Source: Pantoea coffeiphila (GTDB taxonomy: Bacteria > Pseudomonadota > Gammaproteobacteria > Enterobacterales > Enterobacteriaceae). Taken from it: DNA of 64,000 bases. Where the stretch lies: positions 248,001 through 312,000 of the forward strand of contig NZ_JAFBFW010000004.1 of assembly GCF_016909495.1 (NCBI RefSeq). The letters are read 5' to 3'. Within the stretch, counting starts at the first letter, position 1. The number at the start of each line of letters is the position of its first letter. The translations under genes were made by a program, and so were the position numbers. Below are positions 9,124-19,234 of the stretch, piece after piece. The notes beneath the pieces were generated by a model. That model searched no databases. It was not told the origin of the DNA and was given only the letters and a program-made list of their open reading frames with translations.

Positions 9124-10623
9124 ATGGCCACGCAAAATACCTTTATTTCGCTGGAAAATATCAGCAAATCGTTCCCGGGCGTACGCGCGCTGGATAACGT
9201 CTCGCTGACGCTGAATCGTGGTGAAGTCCACTGCCTGGCCGGGCAAAACGGCTGCGGTAAAAGCACGCTGATCAAAGTGATCTCCGGCGTTTATCAGCCC
9301 GATAAAGGCTCGCATATCAGCGTTGACGGCAAGCGTTTCCCGCGCCTTACTCCGGCGCTCTCCTCATTCTACGGCGTGCAGGTGATTTATCAGGATCTGT
9401 CGCTGTTCCCGAACCTGACGGTGATGGAAAACATCGCCATCCACCGGATGCTGCCGGGCGGCGACCTGCTGGTCAATCGCCGCGCGATGCGTCAGCTGGC
9501 GGTGGACACCATGAACCGCATCGGGGTTAACCTCGATCCGTCTCGCAAAGTGGAAAAACTGTCGATCGCCGATCGCCAGCTGGTCGCCATCTGCCGGGCG
9601 CTGGCCGCCAAAGCCAGCCTGGTGATTATGGATGAGCCAACCGCCTCCCTGACTCGTCATGAAGTTAACGGCCTGCTGCGGGTGGTCAACGAGCTGAAGG
9701 CCGCCGGGATCTGCGTGGTATTCGTCAGCCACAAGCTGGACGAGGTGATGGAAGTCTCCGACCGCATCAGCGTGATCCGCGACGGTAAGCTGGTCGGCAC
9801 CTGGCAGGCCAGCGAGCTGGACAGCGATGAGCTGGCGTTTCTGATGACCGGCCAGCGCTTCAGCTTCAGCCACCTGCCGCAGCGCGCCGACGGCGACGAA
9901 ACGCCGCTGCTGGAGGTGCGCAACCTCAGCCGCCGCAACGAATATCAGAATATCAATTTACAGCTGCGGCGCGGCGAGATCGTCTCTATCGTCGGCCTGC
10001 TGGGGGCCGGACGCACTGAGCTGTGCCTGTCGCTGTTTGGCATCAGCAAACCGGACAGCGGCGAGCTAATCGTTGACGGCCAGCCGGTGACGCTGCGCCA
10101 CAACCGCGACGCCATCCGCCACGGTATCGCCTACGTTTCGGAAGATCGCCAGAGCGAAGGGCTGATTATGCCGCAGTCGATTTTCGACAACCTGCTGGTG
10201 TCGATCTTCGATCGTCTGCGCGGCGGGCTGGGCCTGATGGATCGCCAGAAGGCGCGGCAGCAGGCGGCCGATCTGATCCGCGAACTGAATATCAAAGTCT
10301 CCGACAGCCAGCTGCCGGTGCAGACGCTCTCCGGCGGTAACGCCCAGCGCGTGGCGATCGGTAAATGGGTGGCGACGCAGCCGAAAGTACTGATCCTCGA
10401 CTCGCCGACCGTCGGCGTCGATATCGCTAATAAGGAAGGGATCTATCGCATTGCGCGCCAGCTGGCCGAATCGGGCATGGCGGTGCTGATGATTTGCGAT
10501 GAGATCCCGGAAGCCTACTACAACAGCCATCGGATACTGGTGATGCGCAAAGGCGAGCTGGTTGCCAGCTTCGCACCACACCAGTGCCGCGAAGAAGAGA
10601 TCGCCGGGGTGGTCAATGAATAA
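9124..10623 (+). CDS. Sugar ABC importer ATP-binding protein (two ABC domains)
   Basis: The 499-residue protein has the duplicated ABC arrangement of RbsA/LsrA-type importers. The first domain has Walker A GQNGCGKST (residues 41-49) and the Walker B region LVIMDEPTASLT. The second domain begins near residue 260 with a degenerate P-loop (GLLGAGRTE) and has the signature-like LSGGNAQRVAIGKW and LILDSPTVGVD. The degenerate second P-loop is normal in this family. It couples ATP hydrolysis to import through the two downstream permeases. Its 3' end overlaps the first permease by 8 bp, indicating translational coupling. Confidence 0.93.
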   Translation: MATQNTFISLENISKSFPGVRALDNVSLTLNRGEVHCLAGQNGCGKSTLIKVISGVYQPDKGSHISVDGKRFPRLTPALSSFYGVQVIYQDLSLFPNLTVMENIAIHRMLPGGDLLVNRRAMRQLAVDTMNRIGVNLDPSRKVEKLSIADRQLVAICRALAAKASLVIMDEPTASLTRHEVNGLLRVVNELKAAGICVVFVSHKLDEVMEVSDRISVIRDGKLVGTWQASELDSDELAFLMTGQRFSFSHLPQRADGDETPLLEVRNLSRRNEYQNINLQLRRGEIVSIVGLLGAGRTELCLSLFGISKPDSGELIVDGQPVTLRHNRDAIRHGIAYVSEDRQSEGLIMPQSIFDNLLVSIFDRLRGGLGLMDRQKARQQAADLIRELNIKVSDSQLPVQTLSGGNAQRVAIGKWVATQPKVLILDSPTVGVDIANKEGIYRIARQLAESGMAVLMICDEIPEAYYNSHRILVMRKGELVASFAPHQCREEEIAGVVNE

Positions 10624-11602
10624 TAAATTACGCCAGCTTATCGGCTATCACGAGTTCTGGCTGGGCATGCTGATCCTGCTGCTGGCAGTGGGTCTCAGCC
10701 TGCGCACCAGCGAATTCTTAACCCTCGGTAACCTGACCGACGTGGCCACCAGCTATGCCATTCTCGGCATTCTGGCCTGCGGTCTGTTTGTGGTGCTGAT
10801 TGCCGGTGGGATCGATATCTCCTTCCCGGCGATGACCGCTATCGCCCAGTACGTGACGGCCAGCACTATGCTGGCCCACGGCGGCAATCTGATCAGCGTA
10901 TTTGCCGTAGCAATGCTCGTCGGCCTGCTGCTGGGCATGGTGAACGGGCTGCTGGTTTATCTGCTGCGAGTTCCGGCGATTATTATCACCATCGCCACGC
11001 TGAATCTGTTCTACGGCCTGCTGGTGTGGTTCACCGGCGGCACCTGGCTGTACGGCTTCCCGGACTGGTTTATGAACGGCATCAACTGGTTCTCCTTCAC
11101 CGCCGCCGACGGCTATGAATACGGCCTGACGCTGCCGCTGCTCTGCCTGCTGGGCACCTTTATTGTGACCGGATTCCTGATGAACTACACCCGCCTGGGT
11201 CGGCAGATCTTCGCCATGGGCGGCAACCGCGAATCGGCGGCACGCCTCGGGATTAATCTGCGCGGCCTGCACTTACGGGTCTATGGCTATATGGGCCTGC
11301 TGGCGGGCGTGGCGGCGGTCGTTCAGGCCCAGACTACCCAGTCGGTGGCACCTAATTCACTGGTCGGCTATGAGCTGACGGTGCTGGCGGCGGTGGTGCT
11401 CGGTGGCACCAGTATGAGCGGCGGGCGCGGCTCGCTGACCGGGACGCTGCTTGGCGTGCTGCTGCTGGCCTTCCTGCAAAACGGACTGACGCTGCTGGCC
11501 GTCTCCTCCTACTGGCACATGGTCTTCAGCGGCGCGATTATTCTGTTCAGCGTCAGTGCAACGGCGTGGAATGAGAAACGCAAACAGGTTAAGGGGAATT
11601 AA
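10616..11602 (+). CDS. Sugar ABC importer permease 1
   Basis: The start is placed at ATG 10616 (MNNKLRQLIGYHEFW), which overlaps the ATPase stop by 8 bp; the longer frame from 10562 runs inside the ATPase gene. The product is 328 residues with the BPD_transp_2 fold of RbsC/LsrC permeases: about ten hydrophobic segments, VLIAGGIDISFPAMTAIAQ near residue 60 and LAAVVLGGTSMSGGRGSL near residue 260. It forms the inner-membrane channel with permease 2. Two different permeases per operon is the Lsr/Rha type of arrangement. Confidence 0.9.
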   Translation: MNNKLRQLIGYHEFWLGMLILLLAVGLSLRTSEFLTLGNLTDVATSYAILGILACGLFVVLIAGGIDISFPAMTAIAQYVTASTMLAHGGNLISVFAVAMLVGLLLGMVNGLLVYLLRVPAIIITIATLNLFYGLLVWFTGGTWLYGFPDWFMNGINWFSFTAADGYEYGLTLPLLCLLGTFIVTGFLMNYTRLGRQIFAMGGNRESAARLGINLRGLHLRVYGYMGLLAGVAAVVQAQTTQSVAPNSLVGYELTVLAAVVLGGTSMSGGRGSLTGTLLGVLLLAFLQNGLTLLAVSSYWHMVFSGAIILFSVSATAWNEKRKQVKGN

Positions 11603-11603
11603 G

Positions 11604-12557
11604 ATGCAAAGTCTGCTGAAGGTTTTGCCAGGCGACCGGATTATTCGCCTGCAGCTGTTGATGATCGCCATCGTGCTGGTGCTGTTTTCCCTGACGCTGG
11701 GTTCACGCTTTTTTAGTTCAGGTAACTTCCAGTCTATCGCCGGGCAGTTGCCGGTGCTGGGACTGCTGGCGCTGGGTATGGGCGTCACGATGCTGACGGG
11801 CGGTATCAACCTGTCGATTATCGCCAGTGCCAACGCCTGTTCGCTGGTGATGGCGGCGATTATCGTTGCCCATCCCGATCAGCCAGCCTGGCTGGCGATT
11901 GGCCTGCTGGCCGGACTGCTGCTGGCGGTGGCTATCGGCGTACTGAACGGCGTGCTGATTGCGATCATTGGCGTATCACCGATTCTGGCTACGCTCGGCA
12001 CCATGACGCTGATTGCCGGGCTGAATATTCTGCTGACCAACGGTGCGGTGATTTCCGGCTTCCCGCCGGTAATTCAGGCGATTGGCAACAGTTCGCTGGC
12101 GGGTATTCCGCTGTCGCTGCTGCTGTTCCTGGCCGTGGCCGCCCTGCTGTGGCTGCTGCTGGAGCGCACCACGCTGGGCCGCAGCATCCTGCTGCTCGGG
12201 TCGAATTTACAGGCCACCCGCTTTAGCGGCGTGAATACCACCCGCGTGCTGATTACCGTTTACGTTCTGTCAGCCCTGATGAGCTGGGGCGCGGCGCTGC
12301 TGATGATGTCGATGTTTAACTCGGCAAAGGCGGGCTACGGCGAGTCCTGGCTGCTGGTAACCATTCTGGCCTCGGTGCTGGGAGGCATTAACCCGGACGG
12401 CGGATTTGGCCGGGTTATCGGGCTGGTGCTGGCGCTGATTGTCTTACAAATGCTGGAAAGCGGACTGAATCTGCTGGGAGTCAGTAGCTATCTGACCATG
12501 GCACTCTGGGGCGGCGTACTTATCCTGTTTATTGCGCTACAGAATCGCAAAAACTGA
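11604..12557 (+). CDS. Sugar ABC importer permease 2
   Basis: The start is placed at ATG 11604 (MQSLLKVLPGDRIIR), one base after the permease 1 stop and behind AAGGGGAATTAAG. The 317-residue protein is a second BPD_transp_2 permease with VTMLTGGINLSIIASANAC and ASVLGGINPDGGFGRVIGL as the conserved helix-loop motifs. It presumably heterodimerises with permease 1. The operon continues after 15 bp into the FGGY kinase, so imported sugar is expected to be phosphorylated by that kinase. Confidence 0.9.
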   Translation: MQSLLKVLPGDRIIRLQLLMIAIVLVLFSLTLGSRFFSSGNFQSIAGQLPVLGLLALGMGVTMLTGGINLSIIASANACSLVMAAIIVAHPDQPAWLAIGLLAGLLLAVAIGVLNGVLIAIIGVSPILATLGTMTLIAGLNILLTNGAVISGFPPVIQAIGNSSLAGIPLSLLLFLAVAALLWLLLERTTLGRSILLLGSNLQATRFSGVNTTRVLITVYVLSALMSWGAALLMMSMFNSAKAGYGESWLLVTILASVLGGINPDGGFGRVIGLVLALIVLQMLESGLNLLGVSSYLTMALWGGVLILFIALQNRKN

Positions 12558-12572
12558 TTATCGAGGGAAAAA

Positions 12573-14210
12573 ATGAGCAGCTATTACATTGGTGTGGATG
12601 TAGGGACCGGTAGCGCACGCGCGGGCATTTTCGATATTACCGGCCGAATGATGGGCCAGGCCAGCCGCGAAATCGCGCTGTATCGCCCGCAGGCGGACTT
12701 CGTTGAACAGTCCTCGGATAATATCTGGCAGGCCGTGTGCCAGTCGGTGCGCGATGCGCTTAACCAGTGCAATATCAACCCGGTACAGATCAAGGGGCTG
12801 GGATTTGATGCCACCTGTTCACTGGTGGTGCTGGATAAAGAGGGGCAGCCGCTGACGGTCAGCCCGTCCGGCCGCAATGAGCAGAACGTGGTGGTGTGGA
12901 TGGATCACCGCGCCATCGTGCAGGCCGAGCGCATCAACGCCATGCAGCATGAAGTGCTGGACTACGTGGGCGGGGTGATCTCCCCGGAGATGCAAACGCC
13001 GAAACTGATGTGGCTGAAACAGCATATGCCGGGCAGCTGGAATAATATCGGCCACCTGTTCGACCTGCCCGATTTTCTGACCTGGCGCGCCACCGGTGAT
13101 ACCACGCGCTCGCTCTGTTCGCTGGTCTGTAAGTGGACCTATCTGGCGCATAAAGAGGGCTGGGATGCCAGCTACTTCCGCGAAATTGGCCTGGAAGACC
13201 TGCTTGAGCACGATATGGCAAAGATCGGCAGCGAAGTGAAAAGCATGGGCGAACCGCTGGGCCGCGGTCTGACCCAGCGCGCCGCGCTGGAGCTGGGGCT
13301 GCTGCCGGGCACGGCGGTCAGCGCCTCGATCATCGATGCCCACGCCGGGAGCCTGGGCACGCTGGGTGCCTCCGGCCCTTCCGGCGAACTGGCCGACTTC
13401 GACCGCCGCATCGCGCTGATTGGCGGCACCTCAACCGGGCATATGGCCATCTCCCGCGAGCCACGTTTTATCAAGGGCGTCTGGGGGCCATACTTCTCGG
13501 CGGTGCTGCCGGACTTCTGGCTGAACGAAGGCGGCCAGTCGGCCACCGGCGCGCTGATTGACCATATTATCCAGTCGCATCCGTGCTACACCACGCTGCG
13601 TGAACAGGGAAAAAGCCAGGGGAAAACCATCTACGAGGTGCTGAACGAGCTGCTGCGCAAGATGGCCGGAGAAGTGGATCAGATCGCCTTCCTCACCCGC
13701 GATATCCATATGCTGCCCTACTTCCACGGCAACCGCTCACCGCGCGCTAACCCGCATCTGACCGGCATGCTGACCGGGCTGAAACTCTCCCGCACGCCGG
13801 AGGATATGGCACTGCAATATCTGGCGACCATTCAGGCGATTGCGCTGGGCACACGCCATATCGTGGAAACCATGAACCAGAGCGGCTACAGCATCGATAC
13901 CATTATGGCGAGCGGCGGTGGCACCAAGAACCCGATCTTCGTGCAGGAGCACGCTAACGCCACCAGCTGCACCATGCTGCTGGCCGAAGAGAGCGAGGCG
14001 ATGCTGCTGGGCGGCGCGATAATGGGCACCGTTGCCGCGGGCGTGTACGACACGCTGCCGGAAGCGATGAACGCCATGAGCCGCATCGGCAAGACCGTGA
14101 CGCCGCAGACCAACGAAATCAAACGCTACTACGACCGCAAGTATCAGGTGTTCCGCGAGATGTATCACGACCAGATGAAGTATCGCCAGATGATGCAGGA
14201 GGGCTCATGA
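12573..14210 (+). CDS. FGGY-family pentulose kinase (D-ribulokinase-like)
   Basis: The 545-residue protein starts YIGVDVGTGSARAGIFD, the phosphate-1 motif of the sugar kinase/Hsp70/actin fold. It continues GFDATCSLVVLD and DHRAIVQAERIN. The C-terminal FGGY domain shows IMASGGGTKNPIFVQEHAN and LLGGAIMGTVAAG. Length and sequence fit the pentulose kinase subgroup typified by Yersinia YpCarbK, whose members phosphorylate D-ribulose. It follows the importer directly and overlaps the SIS isomerase by 4 bp (ATGA). The substrate is inferred from family; a deoxy sugar cannot be excluded. Confidence 0.85.
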   Translation: MSSYYIGVDVGTGSARAGIFDITGRMMGQASREIALYRPQADFVEQSSDNIWQAVCQSVRDALNQCNINPVQIKGLGFDATCSLVVLDKEGQPLTVSPSGRNEQNVVVWMDHRAIVQAERINAMQHEVLDYVGGVISPEMQTPKLMWLKQHMPGSWNNIGHLFDLPDFLTWRATGDTTRSLCSLVCKWTYLAHKEGWDASYFREIGLEDLLEHDMAKIGSEVKSMGEPLGRGLTQRAALELGLLPGTAVSASIIDAHAGSLGTLGASGPSGELADFDRRIALIGGTSTGHMAISREPRFIKGVWGPYFSAVLPDFWLNEGGQSATGALIDHIIQSHPCYTTLREQGKSQGKTIYEVLNELLRKMAGEVDQIAFLTRDIHMLPYFHGNRSPRANPHLTGMLTGLKLSRTPEDMALQYLATIQAIALGTRHIVETMNQSGYSIDTIMASGGGTKNPIFVQEHANATSCTMLLAEESEAMLLGGAIMGTVAAGVYDTLPEAMNAMSRIGKTVTPQTNEIKRYYDRKYQVFREMYHDQMKYRQMMQEGS

Positions 14211-14815
14211 GTTCCCTGCCCGACTGGCAGCAGGCGACGACGGCCTGGCAGACCTATCGCCAGGCGCTGACCGCGCTGGAAACCGACCTCGATCGCCAGC
14301 AGTGGCAGGCGGTGCTCGACGCGCTGGCAAGCTGCCGCGGAAAAATTGCGGTCACCGGCATCGGCACCTCCGGCATTGCCGCGCGCAAAATCGCCCATAT
14401 GCTGGCCTGCATTGAGCACCCGGCTATCTGGCTGAGCGCGGCCGATGCCGCTCACGGTGATATCGGCTTTCTGCGCGAAGGCGACGTGTTGATTATGCTG
14501 TCGCGCGGCGGCAACTCGGACGAGCTGACGCGGCTGCTGCCGACGGTCAAAGCGAAAGGCACCACGCTTATTGCCGTCACTGAAAATGCCGCGTCGGCCA
14601 TTGCGCAGCAGGCCGACCTGCTGCTGCTGATACCGAAAAGTCAGGAGGTCGACCCGTTACAGATGCTGGCAACCACCTCAATTATCAGCGTACTGGCGGT
14701 TTTCGACGCGATGGTGGCCGCGCTGATGAGCCGCAGCGGCTACAGTAAAGAGACGCTGCTGGCCGTGCATCCCGGCGGTAACGTCGGTAAGGTGCTGCGT
14801 GAAGCGCAGGAGTAA
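14207..14815 (+). CDS. SIS-domain sugar-phosphate isomerase (KdsD/GutQ-like, no CBS domains)
   Basis: The 202-residue protein is a single SIS domain: ITGIGTSGIAARKIAHML (residues ~47-64), AADAAHGDIGFL, LSRGGNSDELTRL and a C-terminal HPGGNVGKVLRE. These align by eye with arabinose-5-phosphate isomerases KdsD and GutQ, but the C-terminal CBS pair is absent. SIS-only arabinose-5-phosphate isomerases are known in some Enterobacteriaceae. It would interconvert a ketose phosphate, probably ribulose-5-phosphate, with an aldose phosphate. It overlaps the kinase start-to-stop (ATGA). 6-Phospho-3-hexuloisomerase is the main alternative. Confidence 0.8.
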   Translation: MSSLPDWQQATTAWQTYRQALTALETDLDRQQWQAVLDALASCRGKIAVTGIGTSGIAARKIAHMLACIEHPAIWLSAADAAHGDIGFLREGDVLIMLSRGGNSDELTRLLPTVKAKGTTLIAVTENAASAIAQQADLLLLIPKSQEVDPLQMLATTSIISVLAVFDAMVAALMSRSGYSKETLLAVHPGGNVGKVLREAQE

Positions 14816-14833
14816 TCGTTAAAAATGTTACAC

Positions 14834-14863
14834 GGGTCAACCAATGAAAGATAATTGGTTGAC
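14834..14863. promoter_or_regulatory. Candidate UxuR operator pair upstream of uxuA
   Basis: GTCAACCAAT (14836-14845) and ATTGGTTGAC (14854-14863) form a perfect 10-bp inverted repeat with an 8-bp spacer. Each arm lies inside a degenerate TGGTnnACCA palindrome (GGGTCAACCA and TGGTTGACTT). TGGTnnACCA is the core of the known E. coli UxuR/ExuR operators. It sits about 110 bp before the uxuA start, where UxuR control is expected. Confidence 0.6.
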
Positions 14864-14973
14864 TTCACTACTCGCCTGACCGATTTTATCTGCCAGCAGA
14901 TGATCTTGCGTCCGCCAGCTTCGCGGCGGATGCGTCATCACCCCGTTCACCGCAGATAAAAGAGGAATTCAAC

Positions 14974-16158
14974 ATGAAACAGACCTGGCGCTGGTATGGC
15001 CCTGACGATCCGGTAACCCTGGCCGATGTGCGCCAGGCGGGCGCTACCGGCGTAGTCACTGCCCTGCACCATATCCCCAACGGCCAGATCTGGTCGGTGG
15101 AGGAAATCCTCAAGCGTAAAGCCATTATCGAAGCCGCAGGACTCGTCTGGTCGGTGGTGGAAAGCGTGCCGATCCATGAAGAGATCAAAACCCACAGCGG
15201 TCAGGTCGATCTCTGGTGCCGCAACTACCAGCAAACCCTACGCAACCTGGCGCAGTGCGGTATCCGCGTGGTGTGCTACAACTTTATGCCGGTGCTGGAC
15301 TGGACGCGAACCGATCTGGAATACCTGCTGCCGGACGGCGCGAAGGCGCTGCGCTTCGACCAGATTGAATTTGCGGTGTTCGAGCTGCATCTGCTGAAAC
15401 GCGCAGGCGCGGAAGCGGACTACACGCCGGAAGAGATTCGTGAAGCCGCAGAACGCTTTGCCAGCATGAGCACGGAACACAAAGAGCGGCTGGTACGCAA
15501 CATTATTGCCGGTCTGCCGGGTGCAGAAGAGGGCTATACGCAGGAAGCGTTCAGTCAGGTGCTGGCGACCTATGACGGCATTGATAAAGCCAAACTGCGC
15601 GAAAACTTCGCTTACTTCCTGCGGGCAATCATTCCGGTGGCGGAAGAAGTGGGTATCCGCATGGCGGTTCACCCGGACGATCCGCCGCGCCCGATTCTCG
15701 GCCTGCCGCGCATTGTCTCCACCCGTGATGACATGCAGTGGATGGTGGAAACAGTCAGCAGCCCGGCTAACGGCTTTACCTTCTGCACCGGTTCCTACGG
15801 CGTGCTTGCCGAGAACGATCTGGTGGCGATGTTCAAAGAGTTTGCGCCGCGCGTCTGGTTCGCCCACCTGCGCTCCACCCGCCGCGAAGAAAATCCGCGC
15901 ACCTTCCATGAGGCCGCGCATCTGTACGGCGACGTGGATATGTATGCGGTGATCAAAGCGATTGCCGAAGAGGAGCAGCGCCGCCGGGACGAAGGCAGTG
16001 ACGATCTTATCCCGATGCGCCCCGATCACGGCCACCAGATGCTGGACGACCTGCATAAAAAAACCAACCCCGGCTATTCAGCTATTGGCCGCCTGAAGGG
16101 CCTGGCCGAAATGCGCGGCGTTGAATTAGCGATTCACCGCGCCTTCTTCACTCAGTAA
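14974..16158 (+). CDS. uxuA: Mannonate dehydratase UxuA
   Basis: The 394-residue protein has the same length as E. coli UxuA and starts [16 protein letters not shown], the family signature. UxuA dehydrates D-mannonate to 2-keto-3-deoxy-D-gluconate, the last step before KDG kinase in hexuronate breakdown. The TIM-barrel metal site is represented by [33 protein letters not shown] and RPDHGHQML. The ATG follows AAAGAGGAATTCAAC. It has its own upstream operator candidate and leads uxuA-uxuB-uxaC. The protein is cytoplasmic and intact. Confidence 0.97.
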   Translation: MKQTWRWYGPDDPVTLADVRQAGATGVVTALHHIPNGQIWSVEEILKRKAIIEAAGLVWSVVESVPIHEEIKTHSGQVDLWCRNYQQTLRNLAQCGIRVVCYNFMPVLDWTRTDLEYLLPDGAKALRFDQIEFAVFELHLLKRAGAEADYTPEEIREAAERFASMSTEHKERLVRNIIAGLPGAEEGYTQEAFSQVLATYDGIDKAKLRENFAYFLRAIIPVAEEVGIRMAVHPDDPPRPILGLPRIVSTRDDMQWMVETVSSPANGFTFCTGSYGVLAENDLVAMFKEFAPRVWFAHLRSTRREENPRTFHEAAHLYGDVDMYAVIKAIAEEEQRRRDEGSDDLIPMRPDHGHQMLDDLHKKTNPGYSAIGRLKGLAEMRGVELAIHRAFFTQ

Positions 16159-16165
16159 ACCGTTG

Positions 16166-16187
16166 CGGCAGGGGGGCTCCCCTGCCG
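16166..16187 (+). other. Intercistronic hairpin between uxuA and uxuB
   Basis: CGGCAGGGG-GGCT-CCCCTGCCG is a perfect 9-bp stem in the 107-bp gap. No U-tract follows, so it probably stabilises the uxuA message or reduces read-through rather than fully terminating. Confidence 0.5.
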
Positions 16188-16265
16188 ATATCACACTTTC
16201 CGGCCTTATCGTCTTACCCGCAGACCCTGCCGCCGCGCAGGCGTAGCGGATAACAGGAGTTTGCT

Positions 16266-17732
16266 ATGGAACAGAACCTCGCCAGCGGGACGGTTAATGC
16301 TGCACGCCCGAGCTGGGACGCTTCACGCCTTGTGCCGCGCATCGTCCACCTTGGCTGCGGCGCGTTTCACCGGGCGCATCAGGCGCTTTATACCCACCGG
16401 CTGCTGAGCAGCAGCGACAGCGACTGGGGCATCTGCGAAGTCAGCCTGATGTCGGGCCGTGGCGCGCAGCTGATTGGCGATCTGAACGCGCAAAACCGGC
16501 TGTACACCGTTGCCGAACGCGGTGCCGGTGGCACCGAACTGCATATTGTCGGCGCAGTGGCAGAAGCCCTGCATCCGCAGTCCGACGGCTGCCAGGCAAT
16601 CCTGGAGGCGCTGGCCCGGCCGGAAACGGCGGTCGTCTCGCTGACCATTACTGAAAAAGGCTATTGTACCGGTGCCGCCAGCGGTCAGCTGGACCTGAAT
16701 AATCCGCTGATTCAGCACGATCTTGCCGATCCGCAGCAGCCGCAGTCGGCAATTGGCTATCTGGTCGAGGCGCTGGCTATTCGCCGCCGTCGGGGGCTGC
16801 CGGGCTTTACCGTGCTCTCGTGCGATAATGTGCGTGAGAACGGCCACGTAGCCAAAGCGGCGGTCACTGGCCTGGCGCAGGCGCGTGATGCCGAACTGGC
16901 CGCCTGGATCGCGCAACACGTCACCTTCCCCTGCACCATGGTCGACCGCATTGTCCCCGCCGCGACTGCTGAAACCCTGGACGAGATTGCGCAGCAGCTC
17001 GGCGTTTACGATCCCTGCGCTATCGCCTGCGAGCCTTTCCACCAGTGGGTCATTGAAGACAACTTCGTCAACGGCCGACCGGAGTGGGATCGCGTCGGTG
17101 CGCAGTTCGTCAGCGATGTAGTGCCTTTTGAGCTGATGAAGCTGCGGATGCTCAACGGTAGCCACACCTTCCTGGCCTGCCTGGGATATCTGGCGGGCTA
17201 CCGTACCATTGCGGAAACGGTCAGCAATCCGGCGTTTCGCCGTGCGGCCCGTTCGCTGATGCTGGATGAGCAGGCACCGACGTTGACCATGCCGCCGGAC
17301 ACCGACCTGTCCGGCTACGCCGCGCGGCTGATTGAGCGCTTCAGCAACCCGGCGCTGAAGCATCAGACCGCACAGATCGCCAGCGACAGTAGTCAGAAGC
17401 TGCCGCAGCGGCTGCTCGATCCCATTCGTCAGCATCTGCGCGAGGGCAGCGACTGGCGCTACCTGGCGCTGGGCGTGGCCGGGTGGATGCGCTACGTCGG
17501 TGGCGTTGACGATCGCGGCGAGCGCTATGCGGTGGTTGACCCGCTGGCCGCCACCTTCGCAGCCATCCACCAGCAGCCGCAAACCCCGGCAGAGCGGGTT
17601 CGTGCCCTGCTGAACATCGGCGATATCTTCGGCAGCGACTTACCGGCGCATCCGCACTTTGTTGATGCGATTACCGTGGCCTACTGCCAGCTACTCAATG
17701 ACGGAGCCGCCGCTGCGGTTGCCGCACGCTAA
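16266..17732 (+). CDS. uxuB: D-mannonate oxidoreductase (fructuronate reductase) UxuB
   Basis: The 488-residue protein is a polyol-specific long-chain dehydrogenase of about the E. coli UxuB length (486 aa). It reduces D-fructuronate to D-mannonate with NADH. Characteristic stretches are [21 protein letters not shown] near the start (nucleotide site), [27 protein letters not shown] and the catalytic [13 protein letters not shown]. The ATG is preceded by AACAGGAGTTTGCT. It is followed after 16 bp by uxaC, so UxaC, UxuB and UxuA act as consecutive steps encoded together. Confidence 0.97.
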   Translation: MEQNLASGTVNAARPSWDASRLVPRIVHLGCGAFHRAHQALYTHRLLSSSDSDWGICEVSLMSGRGAQLIGDLNAQNRLYTVAERGAGGTELHIVGAVAEALHPQSDGCQAILEALARPETAVVSLTITEKGYCTGAASGQLDLNNPLIQHDLADPQQPQSAIGYLVEALAIRRRRGLPGFTVLSCDNVRENGHVAKAAVTGLAQARDAELAAWIAQHVTFPCTMVDRIVPAATAETLDEIAQQLGVYDPCAIACEPFHQWVIEDNFVNGRPEWDRVGAQFVSDVVPFELMKLRMLNGSHTFLACLGYLAGYRTIAETVSNPAFRRAARSLMLDEQAPTLTMPPDTDLSGYAARLIERFSNPALKHQTAQIASDSSQKLPQRLLDPIRQHLREGSDWRYLALGVAGWMRYVGGVDDRGERYAVVDPLAATFAAIHQQPQTPAERVRALLNIGDIFGSDLPAHPHFVDAITVAYCQLLNDGAAAAVAAR

Positions 17733-17748
17733 CCTCCGGGAGGAACTG

Positions 17749-19161
17749 ATGAGCAAATTTATGAGTGAGGATTTTCTACTGCATAACGGCACCGGGCGCG
17801 AGCTGTACCATCGCTATGCGGCAGCCATGCCGATTTTTGATTACCACTGCCACCTCAATCCGCAGGAAATTGCCGAGGATCGGCGTTTTGAGAATCTCAG
17901 CCAGATCTGGCTGGCGGGCGATCACTACAAATGGCGGGCGCTGCGTGCCGCCGGAGTCGATGAATCGCTGATTACCGGCAGCGAAAGCAGTGATTACGAA
18001 AAATATCTCGCCTGGGCGAATACCGTGCCGCGCACGCTGGGCAACCCGCTCTATCACTGGACGCATCTGGAGCTGCGCCGCCCGTTTGGCATCAGGGATA
18101 CGCTGTTCGGGCCAGATACCGCGCAGGCCATCTGGCAGCAGTGTAACCAGCAGCTGGCCACGCCGGAATTTTCCGCGCGCGGGATTATGCGCCAGATGAA
18201 CGTGCAGATGGTCGGCACCACCGACGATCCCATCGACTCGCTGGTTTACCATCGCCAGATAGCGGAAGACCCGGGGTTTTCCGTTGAGGTTGCCCCGAGC
18301 TGGCGACCGGACAAAGTCTTTAAAATCGAGCTTGCGGGCTTCGTCGACTATCTGCACCAGCTGGCCGCAGCAGCGGACGTCAGCATCACCCGCTTTGAGC
18401 ATCTGCGCACCGCGCTGACCCGACGGCTGGATCACTTTGCCCGCCACGGCTGTCGTGCGGCCGACCACGGCATTGAAACGCTGCGCTATGCGCCGGTGCC
18501 GGACGACGCGCAGCTGGACCGCATCCTCAGCAAGCGTCTTTCCGGCGGCGAACTGAGCGAGCAGGAAACGGCACAGTTCAGCACCGCCGTGCTGGTCTGG
18601 CTGGGGCGGCAGTATGCGGCGCGCGGCTGGGTAATGCAGCTGCATATTGGTGCTATCCGCAACACCAATACGCGGATGTTCCGGCAGCTCGGTGCCGACA
18701 GTGGTTTTGATTCCATCGGCGATGGAGCTATCGCCTGGCCGCTCTGCCGTCTGCTGGACAGTATGGACGTTAGCAACGAGCTGCCGAAAACCATTCTCTA
18801 CTGCCTCAACCCGCGCGATAACGCGGTGCTGGCGACGATGATCGGCAATTTCCAGGGAGCGGGGATCGCCGGGAAGGTGCAGTTTGGTTCAGGCTGGTGG
18901 TATAACGACCAGAAAGACGGCATAACCGCGCAGCTGACCCAGCTGGCACAGATGGGCTTCCTCAGCCACTTTGTCGGCATGCTCACCGATTCGCGCAGCT
19001 TCCTCTCCTACACCCGCCACGAGTACTTCCGCCGTCTGCTGTGCAATATGATCGGCCAGTGGGTAGAGGACGGCGAGCTGCCGGACGATGAGACAATGCT
19101 CAGCGGACTGGTTGAGGACATCTGTTTTAAAAACGCACGGCGCTATTTCGCCATAGCGTGA
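17749..19161 (+). CDS. uxaC: Uronate isomerase UxaC
   Basis: The start is ATG 17749 ([16 protein letters not shown]) behind GGGAGGAACTG. This gives 470 residues, exactly the E. coli UxaC length; the longer frame from 17659 lies inside uxuB. UxaC isomerises D-glucuronate to D-fructuronate and galacturonate to tagaturonate. It belongs to the amidohydrolase superfamily and shows [16 protein letters not shown] (metal-binding HxH), [12 protein letters not shown] and [12 protein letters not shown]. In E. coli uxaC sits with uxaA. Its place between uxuB and uxuR here makes a dedicated glucuronate cassette. Confidence 0.97.
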   Translation: MSKFMSEDFLLHNGTGRELYHRYAAAMPIFDYHCHLNPQEIAEDRRFENLSQIWLAGDHYKWRALRAAGVDESLITGSESSDYEKYLAWANTVPRTLGNPLYHWTHLELRRPFGIRDTLFGPDTAQAIWQQCNQQLATPEFSARGIMRQMNVQMVGTTDDPIDSLVYHRQIAEDPGFSVEVAPSWRPDKVFKIELAGFVDYLHQLAAAADVSITRFEHLRTALTRRLDHFARHGCRAADHGIETLRYAPVPDDAQLDRILSKRLSGGELSEQETAQFSTAVLVWLGRQYAARGWVMQLHIGAIRNTNTRMFRQLGADSGFDSIGDGAIAWPLCRLLDSMDVSNELPKTILYCLNPRDNAVLATMIGNFQGAGIAGKVQFGSGWWYNDQKDGITAQLTQLAQMGFLSHFVGMLTDSRSFLSYTRHEYFRRLLCNMIGQWVEDGELPDDETMLSGLVEDICFKNARRYFAIA

Positions 19162-19186
19162 TCTTCCCCACGGCAGACGCAGAAAC

Positions 19187-19209
19187 TGGCTGACCCATTA
19201 TGCTATAGT
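19187..19209 (+). promoter_or_regulatory. Candidate promoter and degenerate UxuR site upstream of uxuR
   Basis: A TATAGT -10 hexamer at 19204-19209 lies about 26-40 bp before the possible uxuR starts. TGGCTGACCC (19187-19196) resembles the TGGTnnACCA operator with two mismatches, suggesting autoregulation. The -35 is poor. This is suggestive only. Confidence 0.35.
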
Positions 19210-19234
19210 GGCCGACATCAATCGGTGACTGCGG

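Noticed and set aside
15238-16056. 272-codon open frame antisense to uxuA
   Set aside because: Shadow frame of a fully conserved gene.
16323-17582. 419-codon open frame antisense to uxuB
   Set aside because: Shadow of uxuB with no family features or ribosome-binding site.
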